NCBI GenBank assembly: GCA_021818865.1
Contig: JAKASX010000026.1
Coordinates: 1-38,280, forward strand
Reading direction: 5' to 3'
From: Acidobacteriota bacterium
GTDB taxonomy: Bacteria > Acidobacteriota > Terriglobia > Acidiferrales > UBA7541
Length of the DNA: 38,280 bases
The first letter of the stretch is position 1, and each line of letters begins with the position of its first letter. Below are positions 1 through 10,442 of the stretch, one piece after another. The notes beneath the pieces were generated by a model that worked only from the letters and a program-made list of their open reading frames with translations, was not told where the DNA came from and made no database searches. Position numbers and translations under genes: made by a program.

Positions 1-2
1 TG

Positions 3-1583
3 CACATCGCCTGTGCCAATGTGGCCAGCTTGCTCCTTGCCCGCGCCACCGGCCGCCAGCGCGAAACGGCTATGCGTCTCGCCATCGGCGCCTCGCGCTC
101 GCGCCTGCTCCGCCAATGGCTCACCGAAAGCCTGGTTATTGCCGCGCTGGGTGCCATCGCGGGCGTTGGGCTCGCCGCCTGGGGCGTGGATTTGCTCGTA
201 AAGCTGCTCGGCCGCGGCGTTTTCGTCAACGTTCATCCCGACCTTCGCGTCATGCTCTTCACCGTGGCCGTTATGGCGCTCACCGCGCTTCTGTTCGGCA
301 TCGCGCCCGCCTTGCGCACCGCTTGCGCCGAGCCGATGCTCGCCCTCCGCGAGCACTCCGCGGGAACGGGCAGCCGCGCCGCCCGTTCCAAAGTCGCTCG
401 TGCCATGGTCGTTCTTCAGGTCGCGCTTTCGCTCTGCCTGCTTATCGGCGCGGGCCTGCTCGTGAAAAGTCTCGTGAATTTGCAGGACCAGCAATTCGGC
501 TTCAATCCCCGCCACGTTCTCCTGGTCGGCACAAATCCCCGCATCGCCGGCTACCAGCCCGCCCAGTTGCCGTCGCTCTACCAGAGCATTCTCGATCGCC
601 TGAATCATTTGCCCGGCGTCCAGTCCGCCACGGTCGCCACTTACGCCCCGCTCAGCGGCAATAGCAGCACCGGAAACATTACGGTGCAAGGCCGTCCGCC
701 TCTGCACGGTCCGGATGAAGATGTGGAGCGCGATCTCGTCGGCCCCAATTACGCGGAGACGCTCGGATTGAAGCTCCTGCTCGGTCGCGAGATCGGTCCG
801 CAGGATACGGCTGCATCGCCGCGCGTCGCCATGGTCAATGAAGCCTTCGTCCACCGCTTCCTCGCTGGCGCCGATCCGATTGGCCAGCATTTTGGCTTCG
901 GCGGCCAAAAGACCAGCGGCGATCTGGAAATCATCGGCGTCGTGAACGACGCAAAATATCACGGCCACGATATCCGGCATTCCGTCCAGCCGATGGTCTT
1001 TTTCGCGATCGAACAAGGCCGCTACGCCCACGCCCCTTCGCCCTTCGGCGCCGAGTTCGAAATCCGCACCATCGCCGGCGCTCCTGGCGTCGCCGCCGAA
1101 GTTCGCCGCGCCATCGAAGACGTCGCTCCGCATTTGCCCATCGGCGACGTCGCTACCCTCCGCCATCAAGTGGATTCGAATTTTCGGGAGACTCGACTCA
1201 CCGCCGCCGTTGCGGGATTATTCAGTCTGCTGGCGCTCGCCCTCGCTGCGGTCGGCCTCTACGGCCTGCTCGCCTATTCCGTCGCGCAGCGTACCGGCGA
1301 AATCGGTGTGCGCATGGCGCTCGGCGCGCGCCCGCAGGACGTTTTCCGCATGGTGCTTGGGAATGGAATCCGGCTTATGGCGTTCGGTCTCGCGCTCGGA
1401 ATCGGCGGCGCGCTCGCGCTCACGCGCGCTCTCGGCAGCCTGCTCTTCGGCGTCGGTTCGGCCGATCCCGTCACCTTCGCCCTGACCGCCGCGATTCTCG
1501 TTGCCGTCGCCGCGCTTGCTTGCTACATTCCGGCTCGCCGGGCCATGCGCACCCAGCCGGCCATCGCGCTTCGTTGCGAATGA
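3..1583 (+). CDS. ADOP-type (MacB/FtsX) ABC permease, C-terminal part
   Basis: The frame is open from the left edge and opens with HIACANVASLLLARA, the hallmark of the first FtsX transmembrane block of ADOP permeases, so the N-terminal membrane helix and first periplasmic domain lie outside the window. What follows is the rest of FtsX block 1, a second helix plus MacB-type periplasmic domain, and a C-terminal FtsX block (around LGARPQDVFRMVLG) ending in the family-typical ACYIPARRAMRTQPAIALR. The family moves substrates or transmits force across the inner membrane (MacB/Lol-like); substrate unknown. The ATPase gene begins 14 nt downstream, so this permease is probably not an orphan. Partial, but the family call is secure. 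Confidence 0.93.
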   Translation, partial: HIACANVASLLLARATGRQRETAMRLAIGASRSRLLRQWLTESLVIAALGAIAGVGLAAWGVDLLVKLLGRGVFVNVHPDLRVMLFTVAVMALTALLFGIAPALRTACAEPMLALREHSAGTGSRAARSKVARAMVVLQVALSLCLLIGAGLLVKSLVNLQDQQFGFNPRHVLLVGTNPRIAGYQPAQLPSLYQSILDRLNHLPGVQSATVATYAPLSGNSSTGNITVQGRPPLHGPDEDVERDLVGPNYAETLGLKLLLGREIGPQDTAASPRVAMVNEAFVHRFLAGADPIGQHFGFGGQKTSGDLEIIGVVNDAKYHGHDIRHSVQPMVFFAIEQGRYAHAPSPFGAEFEIRTIAGAPGVAAEVRRAIEDVAPHLPIGDVATLRHQVDSNFRETRLTAAVAGLFSLLALALAAVGLYGLLAYSVAQRTGEIGVRMALGARPQDVFRMVLGNGIRLMAFGLALGIGGALALTRALGSLLFGVGSADPVTFALTAAILVAVAALACYIPARRAMRTQPAIALRCE

Positions 1584-1597
1584 AATGAGAGGAAACG

Positions 1598-2290
1598 ATG
1601 CCCCTTGTCGAAATGCATGACGTCGAAAAAGTCTTCGAAACTCGCGCCGGCAAAACCTGGGTCCTCCGCCGGATCAATCTCCTCATTCATCCCGGCGAAT
1701 TCCTCACCATCATGGGTCCTTCCGGCGCTGGAAAATCCACGCTGATGAGCATCATCGGCATGCTCGATGGCGAATGGACCGGCGAATATTTCTTCTCGGA
1801 TCATCCGGTGCACAAGCTTTCCAATCGCCAGCGCGTCGAGCTTCACAAGCAGTACATCGGCTTCGTTTTCCAGCAGTTTCACCTGCTCGATAATCTCACC
1901 GTCGCCGAAAATCTCGATTTGCCGCTCTCCTATCGCAATTTCAGAAAATCCGAGCGCCAGGCGATGGTCGCCGAAATGCTCGATAAATTTCAGATCGTCG
2001 GTAAAAAGGACTTGTTTCCCACGCAGCTTTCCGGTGGCCAGCAGCAGCTCGTCGCCGTGGCCCGCGCGCTCATCGGCAATCCGAAGGTCATCCTCGCCGA
2101 CGAGCCCTGCGGCAGCCTCCATTCGACCCAGGGCAAAATGATCATGGATCTGCTCAAGCGCCTCAACGACGAAGGCACAACGATCATTCAGGTCACGCAC
2201 AACGAAACCTGGGCCGCCTACGCGCGCCGCGTCGTCCAGCTCGCCGACGGCTGGATCGTCAGCGACCGCGCGCTCGCCGCGGCCGGCTAG
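1598..2290 (+). CDS. ABC transporter ATP-binding protein (MacB/LolD type)
   Basis: A 230-aa nucleotide-binding subunit that should energise the permease just upstream. Visible: Walker [10 protein letters not shown] (residues 40-48), Q-loop in [12 protein letters not shown] signature LSGGQ (144-148), Walker B ILADEP (D168, E169) and the switch His in VTHNE (H201). The start is ATG with a GAGAGGAAACG leader, 14 nt after the permease stop. Two oddities: the D-loop reads GSLHS, with His175 where the family usually has Asp, and the residue after the signature glutamines is Leu (QQQLVAV) instead of the usual Arg. Both could lower ATPase turnover; this is inference. The LolD/MacB length and fold are otherwise normal. 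Confidence 0.95.
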   Translation: MPLVEMHDVEKVFETRAGKTWVLRRINLLIHPGEFLTIMGPSGAGKSTLMSIIGMLDGEWTGEYFFSDHPVHKLSNRQRVELHKQYIGFVFQQFHLLDNLTVAENLDLPLSYRNFRKSERQAMVAEMLDKFQIVGKKDLFPTQLSGGQQQLVAVARALIGNPKVILADEPCGSLHSTQGKMIMDLLKRLNDEGTTIIQVTHNETWAAYARRVVQLADGWIVSDRALAAAG

Positions 2291-2337
2291 AAAGGGATCC
2301 AGACGCTGATGGTCCAACGCGTGCCGGAAATCGAATC

Positions 2338-3716
<1,379 letters not shown>

Positions 3717-3720
<4 letters not shown>

Positions 3721-5051
3721 AACCGCTCGGCCTCGAGCAGCGCGTGCGCCTTTACGCCATGCTCGGCGGGCTGCCGGCTTCGGTGGCGATGCTGATCGTC
3801 GTGTGGACCGCCGCAATGGCTTCCAGCACGCGCTGGGCCCTCACCGCTCTTTTCGCCTGCGTCTGGATCGGCTTCGCCGTCGCTTCCGGCGGTCTCGTCA
3901 CCTTTCCCCTCCGCACGCTCTCCAACGTCCTCGCCGCCATCCGCGAAGGCGATTTCTCCATTCGCGCCCGCGGTGCCCGCCGCGACGATAGCCTTGGCGA
4001 GGTCTTCCGCGAACTCAACGCCCTCGTCGATTCCCTCCATTCCCAACGCCTCGGCGCCATGGAAGCCACAGCGTTGCTCATAAACGTCGTCGACGAAATC
4101 GACGTCGCCGTCTTCTCCTTCGACGATTCCCGCCGCCTCCGCCTTGCCAATCGCGCCGCCGAGCGCCTGCTCGCCCTCCCTCGCGAACGCATCCTCGGCG
4201 CTTCCGCCGCCGAACTCGATCTCGCCGATTGCCTCCAGGGCGATTCCCCGCGCATCATCTCGAAAACGTTCCCAGAAAAAGCCGGCCGCTGGGAATTGCG
4301 CCGCGGTGTCTTTCGTCAGGACGGCTTGCCTCATCAGCTTCTCGTCATTTCCGATATCAGCCGCGCCTTGCGCGATGAAGAACGCCAAACCTGGCGCCGC
4401 CTCATCCGCGTTCTCGGCCACGAACTCAATAATTCCCTCGCCCCGCTCAAATCCGTCGCCGAAAGCCTCCGCGATCTCCTCTCGCGCGGCGAGTTGCCAC
4501 ACGATTGGCGCGACGACATGACCAGCGGCCTCGGCCTCATCGCCTCGCGCACCGAAGCGCTCAGCCGTTTCGTCGATGGCTACGCCCGCCTCGCCAAGCT
4601 CCCCCCTCCTCGCCCCGCGCCGATGGACGTCGCCGCCTGGATTCATCGCGCCGCCGGCCTCGAGCATCGTGTTCCCGTGCGTCTGCAGGATGGCCCTCCT
4701 CTCACCATCCAGGCCGACGCCACCCAGCTCGATCAGCTCCTCATCAATCTCGTTCGCAACGCCGCCGACGCCTCGCTCGAAACCTCCGGCGCAGTGGATG
4801 TCGGCTGGCAGGCGAATGGGGAAACGCTCGAAATTTTCGTCGCCGACGAAGGGCCGGGCCTTTCGAATCCGGGAAACGTCTTTACCCCGTTCTTCACCAC
4901 CAAGCCCGGCGGTTCCGGCATCGGCCTCGTCCTCAGCCGCGAAATCGCCGAGGCGCACGGCGGCTCGCTCTCGCTCGAAAATCGCCGTCCCGGTCCCGGC
5001 GTCGAAGCCCGTCTCCGGCTCCCGCTCTCCGCGCACACGGATCCTTCCTGA
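3717..5051 (+). CDS. NtrY-like membrane sensor histidine kinase
   Basis: A 444-aa kinase whose ATG overlaps the stop of the regulator gene (ATGA), so the pair is translationally coupled. Two membrane helices (about 13-34 and 41-63) are followed by a HAMP-like linker, a PAS-like domain (about 113-215), an H-box with H235 in RVLGHELNNS, an N-box (LINLVRNAAD, 342-351), the G1 box DEGPGL (377-382), FTPFFTTK, and the G2 box GGSGIGL (398-404). Only a few residues separate the two helices, so there is little periplasmic sensor; the signal is probably membrane-borne or cytoplasmic through the PAS domain. It is the cognate kinase of the adjacent NtrC-type protein by position. Confidence 0.95.
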
Positions 5052-5125
5052 ATCGCGCGCCCCCGCGACCCTGGTTCCCGAGTCAGTTCAGATTGCCGGT
5101 TGGATGGTCAGTCCGGATGGTTCGT

Positions 5126-5626
5126 TCAGATGGCGGCCTTCGATCTCACCGGGAGCAGTTTTGTTTCGTCCGATTCCCAGTGTGAATGTCCCGACCGCGC
5201 CCGAAGCGGAATCACCGACGCGGAAATCGGAAGCGGGTCCGCTTCCGCTCCAGTGCGAATTTCTTCCAGAATCCCGTCCAGCGCCGCCGCGAATTCGCTC
5301 GGCCGGTACGCCGGTCCCGCGCTGCACCGCTTGCCCAACCGCAGCGCCGCGATCCACCAATAATTCTCTTCCGCCGGCTGCACGTAATAGAAACTGCCGC
5401 CGCTCCCCGCCAGCTTTTCCGCCAGCGCGCCGATCGCCGCCGCGTCCGGGGTCACCGCGCTCAAAACGAGTTCGGCCGCCCGTTCGCCCAGCAGCTCATG
5501 CGCCTGCTCGTAGGAATCCGCGAACCGGCAACGGCACCCATGCCCTTCGAGCCGCCGTTCCAGATGCGAAAGCCCGCTCGCACTCTCTCCGATCAGCACA
5601 ACGTCAATGCTGTCTTTGCCAGTCAT
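5126..5626 (-). CDS. Degenerate receiver-like protein, paralog A
   Basis: A 166-aa cytoplasmic protein starting as a response-regulator receiver (VVLIGESASGLSHLERRL) but lacking the acidic pair, and with VLSA where the phosphoacceptor VLD would be. A shared block follows: LAGSGGSFYYVQPAEENYWW, then RC and RPSEFAAALD. It is clearly paralogous to the next minus-strand gene (5768-6229). ATG start with GGGAGAG directly upstream. It converges on the kinase gene. No DNA-binding or enzymatic domain is visible; a phosphorylation-independent protein-interaction role is possible but unproven. Function unknown. Confidence 0.75.
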   Translation of the reverse strand: MTGKDSIDVVLIGESASGLSHLERRLEGHGCRCRFADSYEQAHELLGERAAELVLSAVTPDAAAIGALAEKLAGSGGSFYYVQPAEENYWWIAALRLGKRCSAGPAYRPSEFAAALDGILEEIRTGAEADPLPISASVIPLRARSGHSHWESDETKLLPVRSKAAI

Positions 5627-5767
5627 CTCTCCCGCTTCTCGCTTCGCCGGGCTTCGTTCGAGCGCCCAATCTCGCGCCGAACTCGCCCGCCCCGCGCCTT
5701 CTCTCTACTAACGATAGATGAAGACGGACTTCTTTTCGATTCGAGAAGCCGGAAGCGTTGCGAAACG

Positions 5768-6229
5768 CTAACCGGCAGCTTTCGGGAACGCGAGAATCGC
5801 CGTTTTGGCGGGTTTCGCTTTCCGCGTCGGAACCAGACCCAGCGCCAGCCGCTTTCGCGCCCGGATTTCCCGCACCATTCGCGAAAGCACGCTCGCGAAT
5901 TTCCGCGGCCGCATCGCCGGCGAGCCGAAGCACCGTTCCCCGCGCTCGATCGCCGGCAGCCACCAGCACCCGTCTTCCACCGGATAGGCGTAAAACAGGC
6001 TCGCTCCCGTTCCCGCCAGCCGGTCCGTGATGGAAAAAGCGCCACCAGGACGATGAATCGTGGCGCTCAATACGATGTCGGGCGTTTCGTTTTCCAGAAT
6101 TTGCAGCGCTTCGTCGAACGACCTCGCTCGTTCGCATCGGCAGTGCCGCCGTTCCAGGCTGTTTTGCAGACGAAGGAAGTTTGTAGGGCTCTGCCCCACC
6201 AAAAGGACACGAATCTCCTCGTCTCTCAT
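5768..6229 (-). CDS. Degenerate receiver-like protein, paralog B
   Basis: A 153-aa protein paralogous to the 5126-5626 gene and lying just upstream of it on the same strand. Shared landmarks: CRCE near residue 32, IVLSA in place of the phosphorylation site, LAGTGASLFYAYPVEDGCWW, GERC, and RPRKFASVL. The receiver fold without catalytic Asp suggests a pseudo-receiver. The C-terminus is basic (RARKRLALGLVPTRKAKPAK), which might contact nucleic acid or membrane; this is speculation. GGGGGAA lies upstream of the ATG. The two genes probably form an operon separated by about 140 nt. Confidence 0.75.
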   Translation of the reverse strand: MRDEEIRVLLVGQSPTNFLRLQNSLERRHCRCERARSFDEALQILENETPDIVLSATIHRPGGAFSITDRLAGTGASLFYAYPVEDGCWWLPAIERGERCFGSPAMRPRKFASVLSRMVREIRARKRLALGLVPTRKAKPAKTAILAFPKAAG

Positions 6230-6846
6230 GACATTCCCCCAGCATTTCTGGCCTGATGGGTTTTCCGGCCTGTTCCGTCCCTGACTCTTGGGAACCTTTC
6301 GCTCCGGACCGGGTTGCCTTTGCCGCTCAAAAATATTGCTGCGTCCCGTTTCGCGAAAGCTTCATCGCCGCTGCCTGGTCGTTTGCTTGCCTTTGGCCGC
6401 CGGATGCTCCTCAGCACCTGTCTAGTAAAAAAATGAACGCGCGCTCTTTTTCCCCTTTTGCCAGCCCGAACCACCCCGCTCTGTCGACACCAATTCCCTC
6501 GTCCGCATCCGTAGAGGAAAAATTTGCAGGATCGCTTCGCGCGTCCTTGTCCTTTCCCCGCGCACGCTCATGGCCATCGCGCAACGATTTTCACAACGCC
6601 CATGTCCCTTTCTTTCCATGGCTTAGCCCGCCGCTCGCGAATCGTCGTGGCAAAATTCGCGTCAAACGCCCATCCCCAAGCGGAAAATCCCGCAATGGGA
6701 CGCTGCGCCCAATTCCCCATCCCTCCCACAAGCCCTTGAAACCCAATCGCCTACCGGGTCGCTCCCCAACCCCGGCTTTGGCACACCGTATGCACCATCC
6801 TTTGGCAGTGACGGGCGACGCGATGCGCCCGGGGCGGGAGGCCGCC
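6230..6846. other. Intergenic region without a supported gene
   Basis: About 600 nt between divergent genes. The + frame upstream of the YbaK-like gene stays open here, but its translation is Pro/Ser/Arg-rich with no recognisable fold, so it is read as non-coding. The right end holds the sigma-54-type promoter described separately. Confidence 0.6.
6779..6794 (+). promoter_or_regulatory. Putative sigma-54 (-24/-12) promoter of the YbaK-like/Usp genes
   Basis: TGGCACACCGTATGCA matches TGGCACG-N4-TTGCW with two differences. The GG and GC doublets have the required 10-nt spacing. The predicted start lies about 40 nt ahead of the deacylase ATG. An NtrC-type activator is encoded about 3 kb upstream. 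Confidence 0.55.
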
Positions 6847-7335
6847 ATGCAAGTCTGCTCAACCAGGTTACGGCACTTTTTGAGGCTCTACAGGGTCCCT
6901 TATTCCGTCATTACTCACCCGCCCGCGTTCACGTCCCAGGAAACCGCCGCGGTTATGCACGTCCCCGGCCGGGAAATGGCCAAAACCGTCGTCCTTGAAG
7001 GCAAAAAGCAAAGTTACCTGGCCGTCCTTCCCGCTTCCTACCAGGTCGATCTCGCACGCTTCTCCACCATCGTCGGCGAGCCCGTTCGCCTCGCCTCCGA
7101 GGAAAAAATTCGCGACCTTTTTCCCGATTGCGAACTGGGCGCCGTTCCGCCCTTCGGCCGCCTCTACGGCGTCCCCGTCTATATGGACGTCGCCCTCGCC
7201 GTCGGCCGCGAGATCGTTTTTCCCGCCGGTTCGCATAGCGACGCCGTCCGGATGGCATATTCCGATTTCGAGGATCTGGCCCGGCCCGAAATCTGCTCCT
7301 TCGCCGTCAGAAATTTCGTGCCGCGTCCCGCGTAA
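6847..7335 (+). CDS. YbaK/ProX-family aminoacyl-tRNA deacylase-like protein
   Basis: A 162-aa single-domain protein of the YbaK/EbsC fold, which hydrolyses mischarged aminoacyl-tRNA (typically Cys-tRNA-Pro or Ala-tRNA-Pro). Visible: the conserved Lys in EMAKTVVL (K46), the segment YLAVLPASYQVDL, and a PPFGRLYGVPVYMD segment matching the family's GGvsPfG-like loop. The ATG at 6847 is chosen because GGAG sits 6 nt upstream; in-frame ATGs at 6790 and 6823 lack this. A universal stress protein gene follows 26 nt downstream, and together with the upstream sigma-54-like promoter this suggests a small stress operon. Substrate unknown. Confidence 0.85.
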   Translation: MQVCSTRLRHFLRLYRVPYSVITHPPAFTSQETAAVMHVPGREMAKTVVLEGKKQSYLAVLPASYQVDLARFSTIVGEPVRLASEEKIRDLFPDCELGAVPPFGRLYGVPVYMDVALAVGREIVFPAGSHSDAVRMAYSDFEDLARPEICSFAVRNFVPRPA

Positions 7336-7361
7336 TCGAAACGGAAGAGGAGGCAAGTCCC

Positions 7362-7817
7362 ATGACCACAGTGCTCCTCGCGCTCGATAGTTCCGATTTC
7401 TCAGCCTCAGCCGTCGCCGCCGTTCGCCGCCAGTTCCGGCCCGATCAGGCGCGGATTCACCTGCTTCACGTGATCGACCCGATGATCTATCTGCCCTTGT
7501 ACCAGACCCCCGTGCGCGATCTCGAACGCATCGACGTCCTGCGCACTGAAAACCGCAAGCAGGCCGAGGAGTTCGTCGGCCAGGTCGCCAACGAATTGCG
7601 CCATGCCGGTTTCGAGGTCACGATCTCCATCGAGGAAGGCGAGCCGAGAACGGCCATCGTCGACGCCGCCGCGAACCTCCGCGCCGACCTGATTGTTTTG
7701 GGTTCCCACGGTCGCCGCGGGCTCTCCCGGCTCCTGCTCGGCAGCGTTTCCGAGTTCGTCGCGCGCCACGCGTCCTGCTCGGTCGAAATCGTTCGCCCGC
7801 TCCCCCGCGCCGCGTAG
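7362..7817 (+). CDS. UspA-family universal stress protein
   Basis: A 151-aa single Usp domain. The N-terminal strand TTVLLALDSSDFS and the C-terminal ATP-binding signature GSHGRRGLSRLLLGSVSE (G-2x-G-9x-G-S) identify an ATP-binding type Usp. These dimeric cytoplasmic proteins are induced by starvation and stress; the biochemical role is not settled. GAGGAGGC precedes the ATG by a good distance. It likely shares a transcript with the deacylase-like gene. Confidence 0.93.
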   Translation: MTTVLLALDSSDFSASAVAAVRRQFRPDQARIHLLHVIDPMIYLPLYQTPVRDLERIDVLRTENRKQAEEFVGQVANELRHAGFEVTISIEEGEPRTAIVDAAANLRADLIVLGSHGRRGLSRLLLGSVSEFVARHASCSVEIVRPLPRAA

Positions 7818-7833
7818 CCCCAAGCTCCGGTTG

Positions 7834-8050
7834 TCACCCCGAAGGGCCCGGGCACCGGGTCCTGAAGGATCCCGTCCGCCTCATGCCAACAGCACCCGCG
7901 CAGTGAACAACCCTTCTCGGGGTATGCACCACGCACCAAGGACGCAACCTGCAACCGCTTCTGTCGTCCTGAACGAAGCCTTTAGCGACGACCGAAGGGA
8001 GTCACGACGCTTTTAGTCGGGAAGGACCCTATCCGCCTCAAGCCGTCCCG
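7834..8050. repeat. Intergenic dispersed-repeat-like sequence, two degraded copies
   Basis: The spacer holds two related stretches of the type GTCaCCCcGAAGGGc...GGTCCTGAAGGATCCC and GTCGTCCTGAACGAAG...GAAGGACCCTATCCGCCTC. They resemble GTCATCCTGAGCGAAG...GAAGGATC intergenic elements recalled from many soil bacteria. An 8-bp stem (7844-7851 with 7855-7862) lies in the first copy and could act as a weak terminator after the Usp gene. Confidence 0.4.
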
Positions 8051-8058
8051 CCACCCCG

Positions 8059-9384
8059 TCACCCGTGCGTCTGCTTCACCGGCCGTTCCAACCACCGCGT
8101 GTGCTCGCAATACCCGTAAAGCTCCTCGCGAAACTTCGGATGCGCGATCTCGATCAGTGCCTGCGCCCGTTCCCGCACCGTTTTCCCGTGCAGCAACGCC
8201 ACGCCGTACTCCGTCACCACATAATGCGTCAGCCCGCGCGAGGTGACCACCCCCGCCCCTGGCGTAAGCATCGGCACGATCCGCGAAATGTTCCCGCCCT
8301 TCGCCGTCGAGGGCAGCGTCACGATCGGTTTCCCGCCTTTAGATCCCGCCGCTCCGCGCAGAAAATCCACCTGCCCGCCGATCCCGCTGTAGAAATAGGT
8401 TCCCAGCGAATCCGAGCAAACCTGCCCGGTCAAGTCCACTTCGAGCGCGGAATTGACCGCCACCATCTGGTCGTTCTGCCGGATCAGCGCGATGTCGTTC
8501 GTGTACGCCGTCGGGTGAAACTCGAAAATCGGGTTCTCGTCGACGAAATCGAACAGTTGCCGCGTTCCCAGTACGAATCCCAGTATGATTTTTCGCGGGT
8601 GAATCGTTTTCCGAAATCCGTTGATCACGCCCGATTCCACCAGCGGAATCACGTTGTCCGACAGCATTTCCGTATGGATGCCCAGGTCTCTCCGCCCCGC
8701 CAGTTCCGGCAGCACCGCGTCCGGCAATCCGCCGATGCCCAGTTGCAGCGTCGCGCCGTCTTCCACCAGCGAAGCCACATGCCGCGCGATCGCCCGGTGC
8801 ACGTCCTGAATGTCCGCCTTCGGCAGTTCGTAGAGCGGGTGCGAGCATTCCACCACCCATTCGAAATCGTCCACGTGCAAAAAGCTGTCGCCGTACGTCC
8901 GCGGCATCTTCTCATTCACTTCCGCGATCACGTGCCGAGCCGTTTTCGCCGCCGTCAGCGTCGTATCCACGCCAACGCCCAGGCTGCAAAATCCGTGCGA
9001 ATCGGGCGGTGAAACCTGCACCAGCGCCGCGTCCAGCGCCAGCGTCCCGCCCGTCAAAAGCGATTCCACGTCGCTCAGGAACACCGGCGTGTAATCCGCT
9101 CGTCCTTCGTTCACCGCCTGGCGCACGTTCGGCCCGATGAAGATCGCGTTGTGCCGGAAATGCCCCTCCATTTCCGGTTTCACGTAATCCGCGTTGCCCA
9201 GCGTCATCATGTGAACGATTTCCACGTCCCAGAGCTCCGGTCCGCGCGCGATCAGCGCCCGCACCAGGATCTCTGGCTCCGCGCATCCGGGATGGATGTA
9301 GACGCGCATCCCCGATTTCACCGCTTCGAGCGCCTTCTCCGGCGTCGTCACTTTCCCGCGATACCGCGTTCTCCAGTCACCCAT
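8059..9384 (-). CDS. Acetyl-CoA hydrolase/4-hydroxybutyrate CoA-transferase family protein
   Basis: A 441-aa class I CoA-transferase. The catalytic Glu is E239 in GIHTEMLSD, equivalent to Glu238 of AbfT-type enzymes, where it forms the glutamyl-CoA thioester. GIGGLPDAVLPEL precedes it, and a CoA-binding GIGGQVDFLRGA loop follows. These enzymes swap CoA between acetyl-CoA and a short carboxylate such as 4-hydroxybutyrate, butyrate or succinate. GGGAG lies upstream of the ATG. No fermentation or PHB genes adjoin it, so the substrate cannot be named. Confidence 0.92.
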   Translation of the reverse strand: MGDWRTRYRGKVTTPEKALEAVKSGMRVYIHPGCAEPEILVRALIARGPELWDVEIVHMMTLGNADYVKPEMEGHFRHNAIFIGPNVRQAVNEGRADYTPVFLSDVESLLTGGTLALDAALVQVSPPDSHGFCSLGVGVDTTLTAAKTARHVIAEVNEKMPRTYGDSFLHVDDFEWVVECSHPLYELPKADIQDVHRAIARHVASLVEDGATLQLGIGGLPDAVLPELAGRRDLGIHTEMLSDNVIPLVESGVINGFRKTIHPRKIILGFVLGTRQLFDFVDENPIFEFHPTAYTNDIALIRQNDQMVAVNSALEVDLTGQVCSDSLGTYFYSGIGGQVDFLRGAAGSKGGKPIVTLPSTAKGGNISRIVPMLTPGAGVVTSRGLTHYVVTEYGVALLHGKTVRERAQALIEIAHPKFREELYGYCEHTRWLERPVKQTHG

Positions 9385-9830
9385 CCCAGCTCCCTTGTCG
9401 CCGTTGCACGGCCATCTCCGTTCTTTAGAGCCCGATGCGTGCTATCGGCCCTGCCCGTATTCTTTTCCGTCTATGTCTCCGTCCTCCGTCATATCCTCCG
9501 CGCTCTCTGTGCGCGCAATCCTTTCGCCGTTCTCCGTGTCCTCTGTGTCCCTCTCTGCGTCCTCTGTGTCCCATCTTTACTTTTTATCAGCCCCGACTCT
9601 CCCATCTCCCCCCGTCCAAGCGCACGTCCGCTTCCAAAGGCTCTCGAACCCAATTCCCACAATCCATTCCCAAGCAATGGTTTATCGGGACTCAAGAAGA
9701 CTCGCGCAGCCCCTCGCCGCCAGCCGACACCGGATCCGCCGCCGCGCCTGCGTCAAATCCCCCACGCCCGGGTTGGCCAGCGCGTCCCCACTACCCGTTT
9801 TCCCCCGTTTCTCCAGCGTTTTTGGCGCGC
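9385..9830. other. Intergenic region with CTCTGTGTCC-type repeats
   Basis: No gene is supported. Positions 9528-9572 hold a run of imperfect CTC(C/T)GTGTCC / TCTGCGTC units (CACAGAGGACACGGAG on the other strand). This is a low-complexity intergenic motif family recalled from Acidobacteriota and other phyla; its function is unknown to me. Longer frames crossing the region have unnatural composition. Confidence 0.5.
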
Positions 9831-10268
9831 TCAGTGTGGCAGGAACGCTTCTCCCGGAAACGTGCAAATCAGGATCGCGCCCACCACCACGAGCACGGTG
9901 ACGAAGAGCGCCCACGATTTCGTCGTGCTCGAAGCCTCGCCCGCCCGCTGCACGCCCCTCATATCGATTCCGATGAACCCATGCAGGATGATGAGCGCCA
10001 CCACGAACAGCAGTTTCACGTGCAGCCACGCCGCCTGCATGTAGTAGCTCGGGTTCGTGAGCACCAGGCTGATCCCTCCCAGAATCGCGAGTGCCGCGCC
10101 GGGGTCGGCCATGAACCGCATGGATTTTTTTTCCAGCCGCGTCAGCGCCGCTCGCGCCTCCGGCGAATTCTCCTGTGCGTGCCGCGAGACGAGCAGCGTC
10201 GTCATCAGCAGTCCCGCGACCCACAGCATATCGCCGAAAACGTGTACCGCCGTTATCCAGGGAACCAT
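9831..10268 (-). CDS. HemJ/CopD-like small membrane protein
   Basis: A 145-aa protein with four likely membrane helices. A His in the first helix (H9 in WITAVHVFGDMLW) and a Lys in the third (K85 in WLHVKLLFVV) match the conserved His/Lys of the HemJ (UPF0093) protoporphyrinogen oxidase family and the related CopD domain. The ATG at 10268 is chosen; the longer open frame to 10433 is an artefact because it translates the antisense of the tRNA gene. GGAGAGGAG lies upstream. HemJ is the better guess from length and the WLHxKL motif, but no haem genes adjoin it, so a CopD-like role remains possible. Confidence 0.75.
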   Translation of the reverse strand: MVPWITAVHVFGDMLWVAGLLMTTLLVSRHAQENSPEARAALTRLEKKSMRFMADPGAALAILGGISLVLTNPSYYMQAAWLHVKLLFVVALIILHGFIGIDMRGVQRAGEASSTTKSWALFVTVLVVVGAILICTFPGEAFLPH

Positions 10269-10359
10269 GATTCCGTTTTTTTCTCCTCTCCTGAGCCAGC
10301 CCCAGCATTGTACTCGCTCCCGCCGTGCGACGGGTGAGCGGCTTGTGTTATCATCATTT

Positions 10360-10436
<77 letters not shown>

Positions 10437-10442
10437 GCAATC

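Noticed and set aside
6256-6846. Long N-terminal extension of the YbaK-like protein
   Set aside because: Unnatural Pro/Ser/Arg composition; the family starts at about 6847, where a ribosome site is found.
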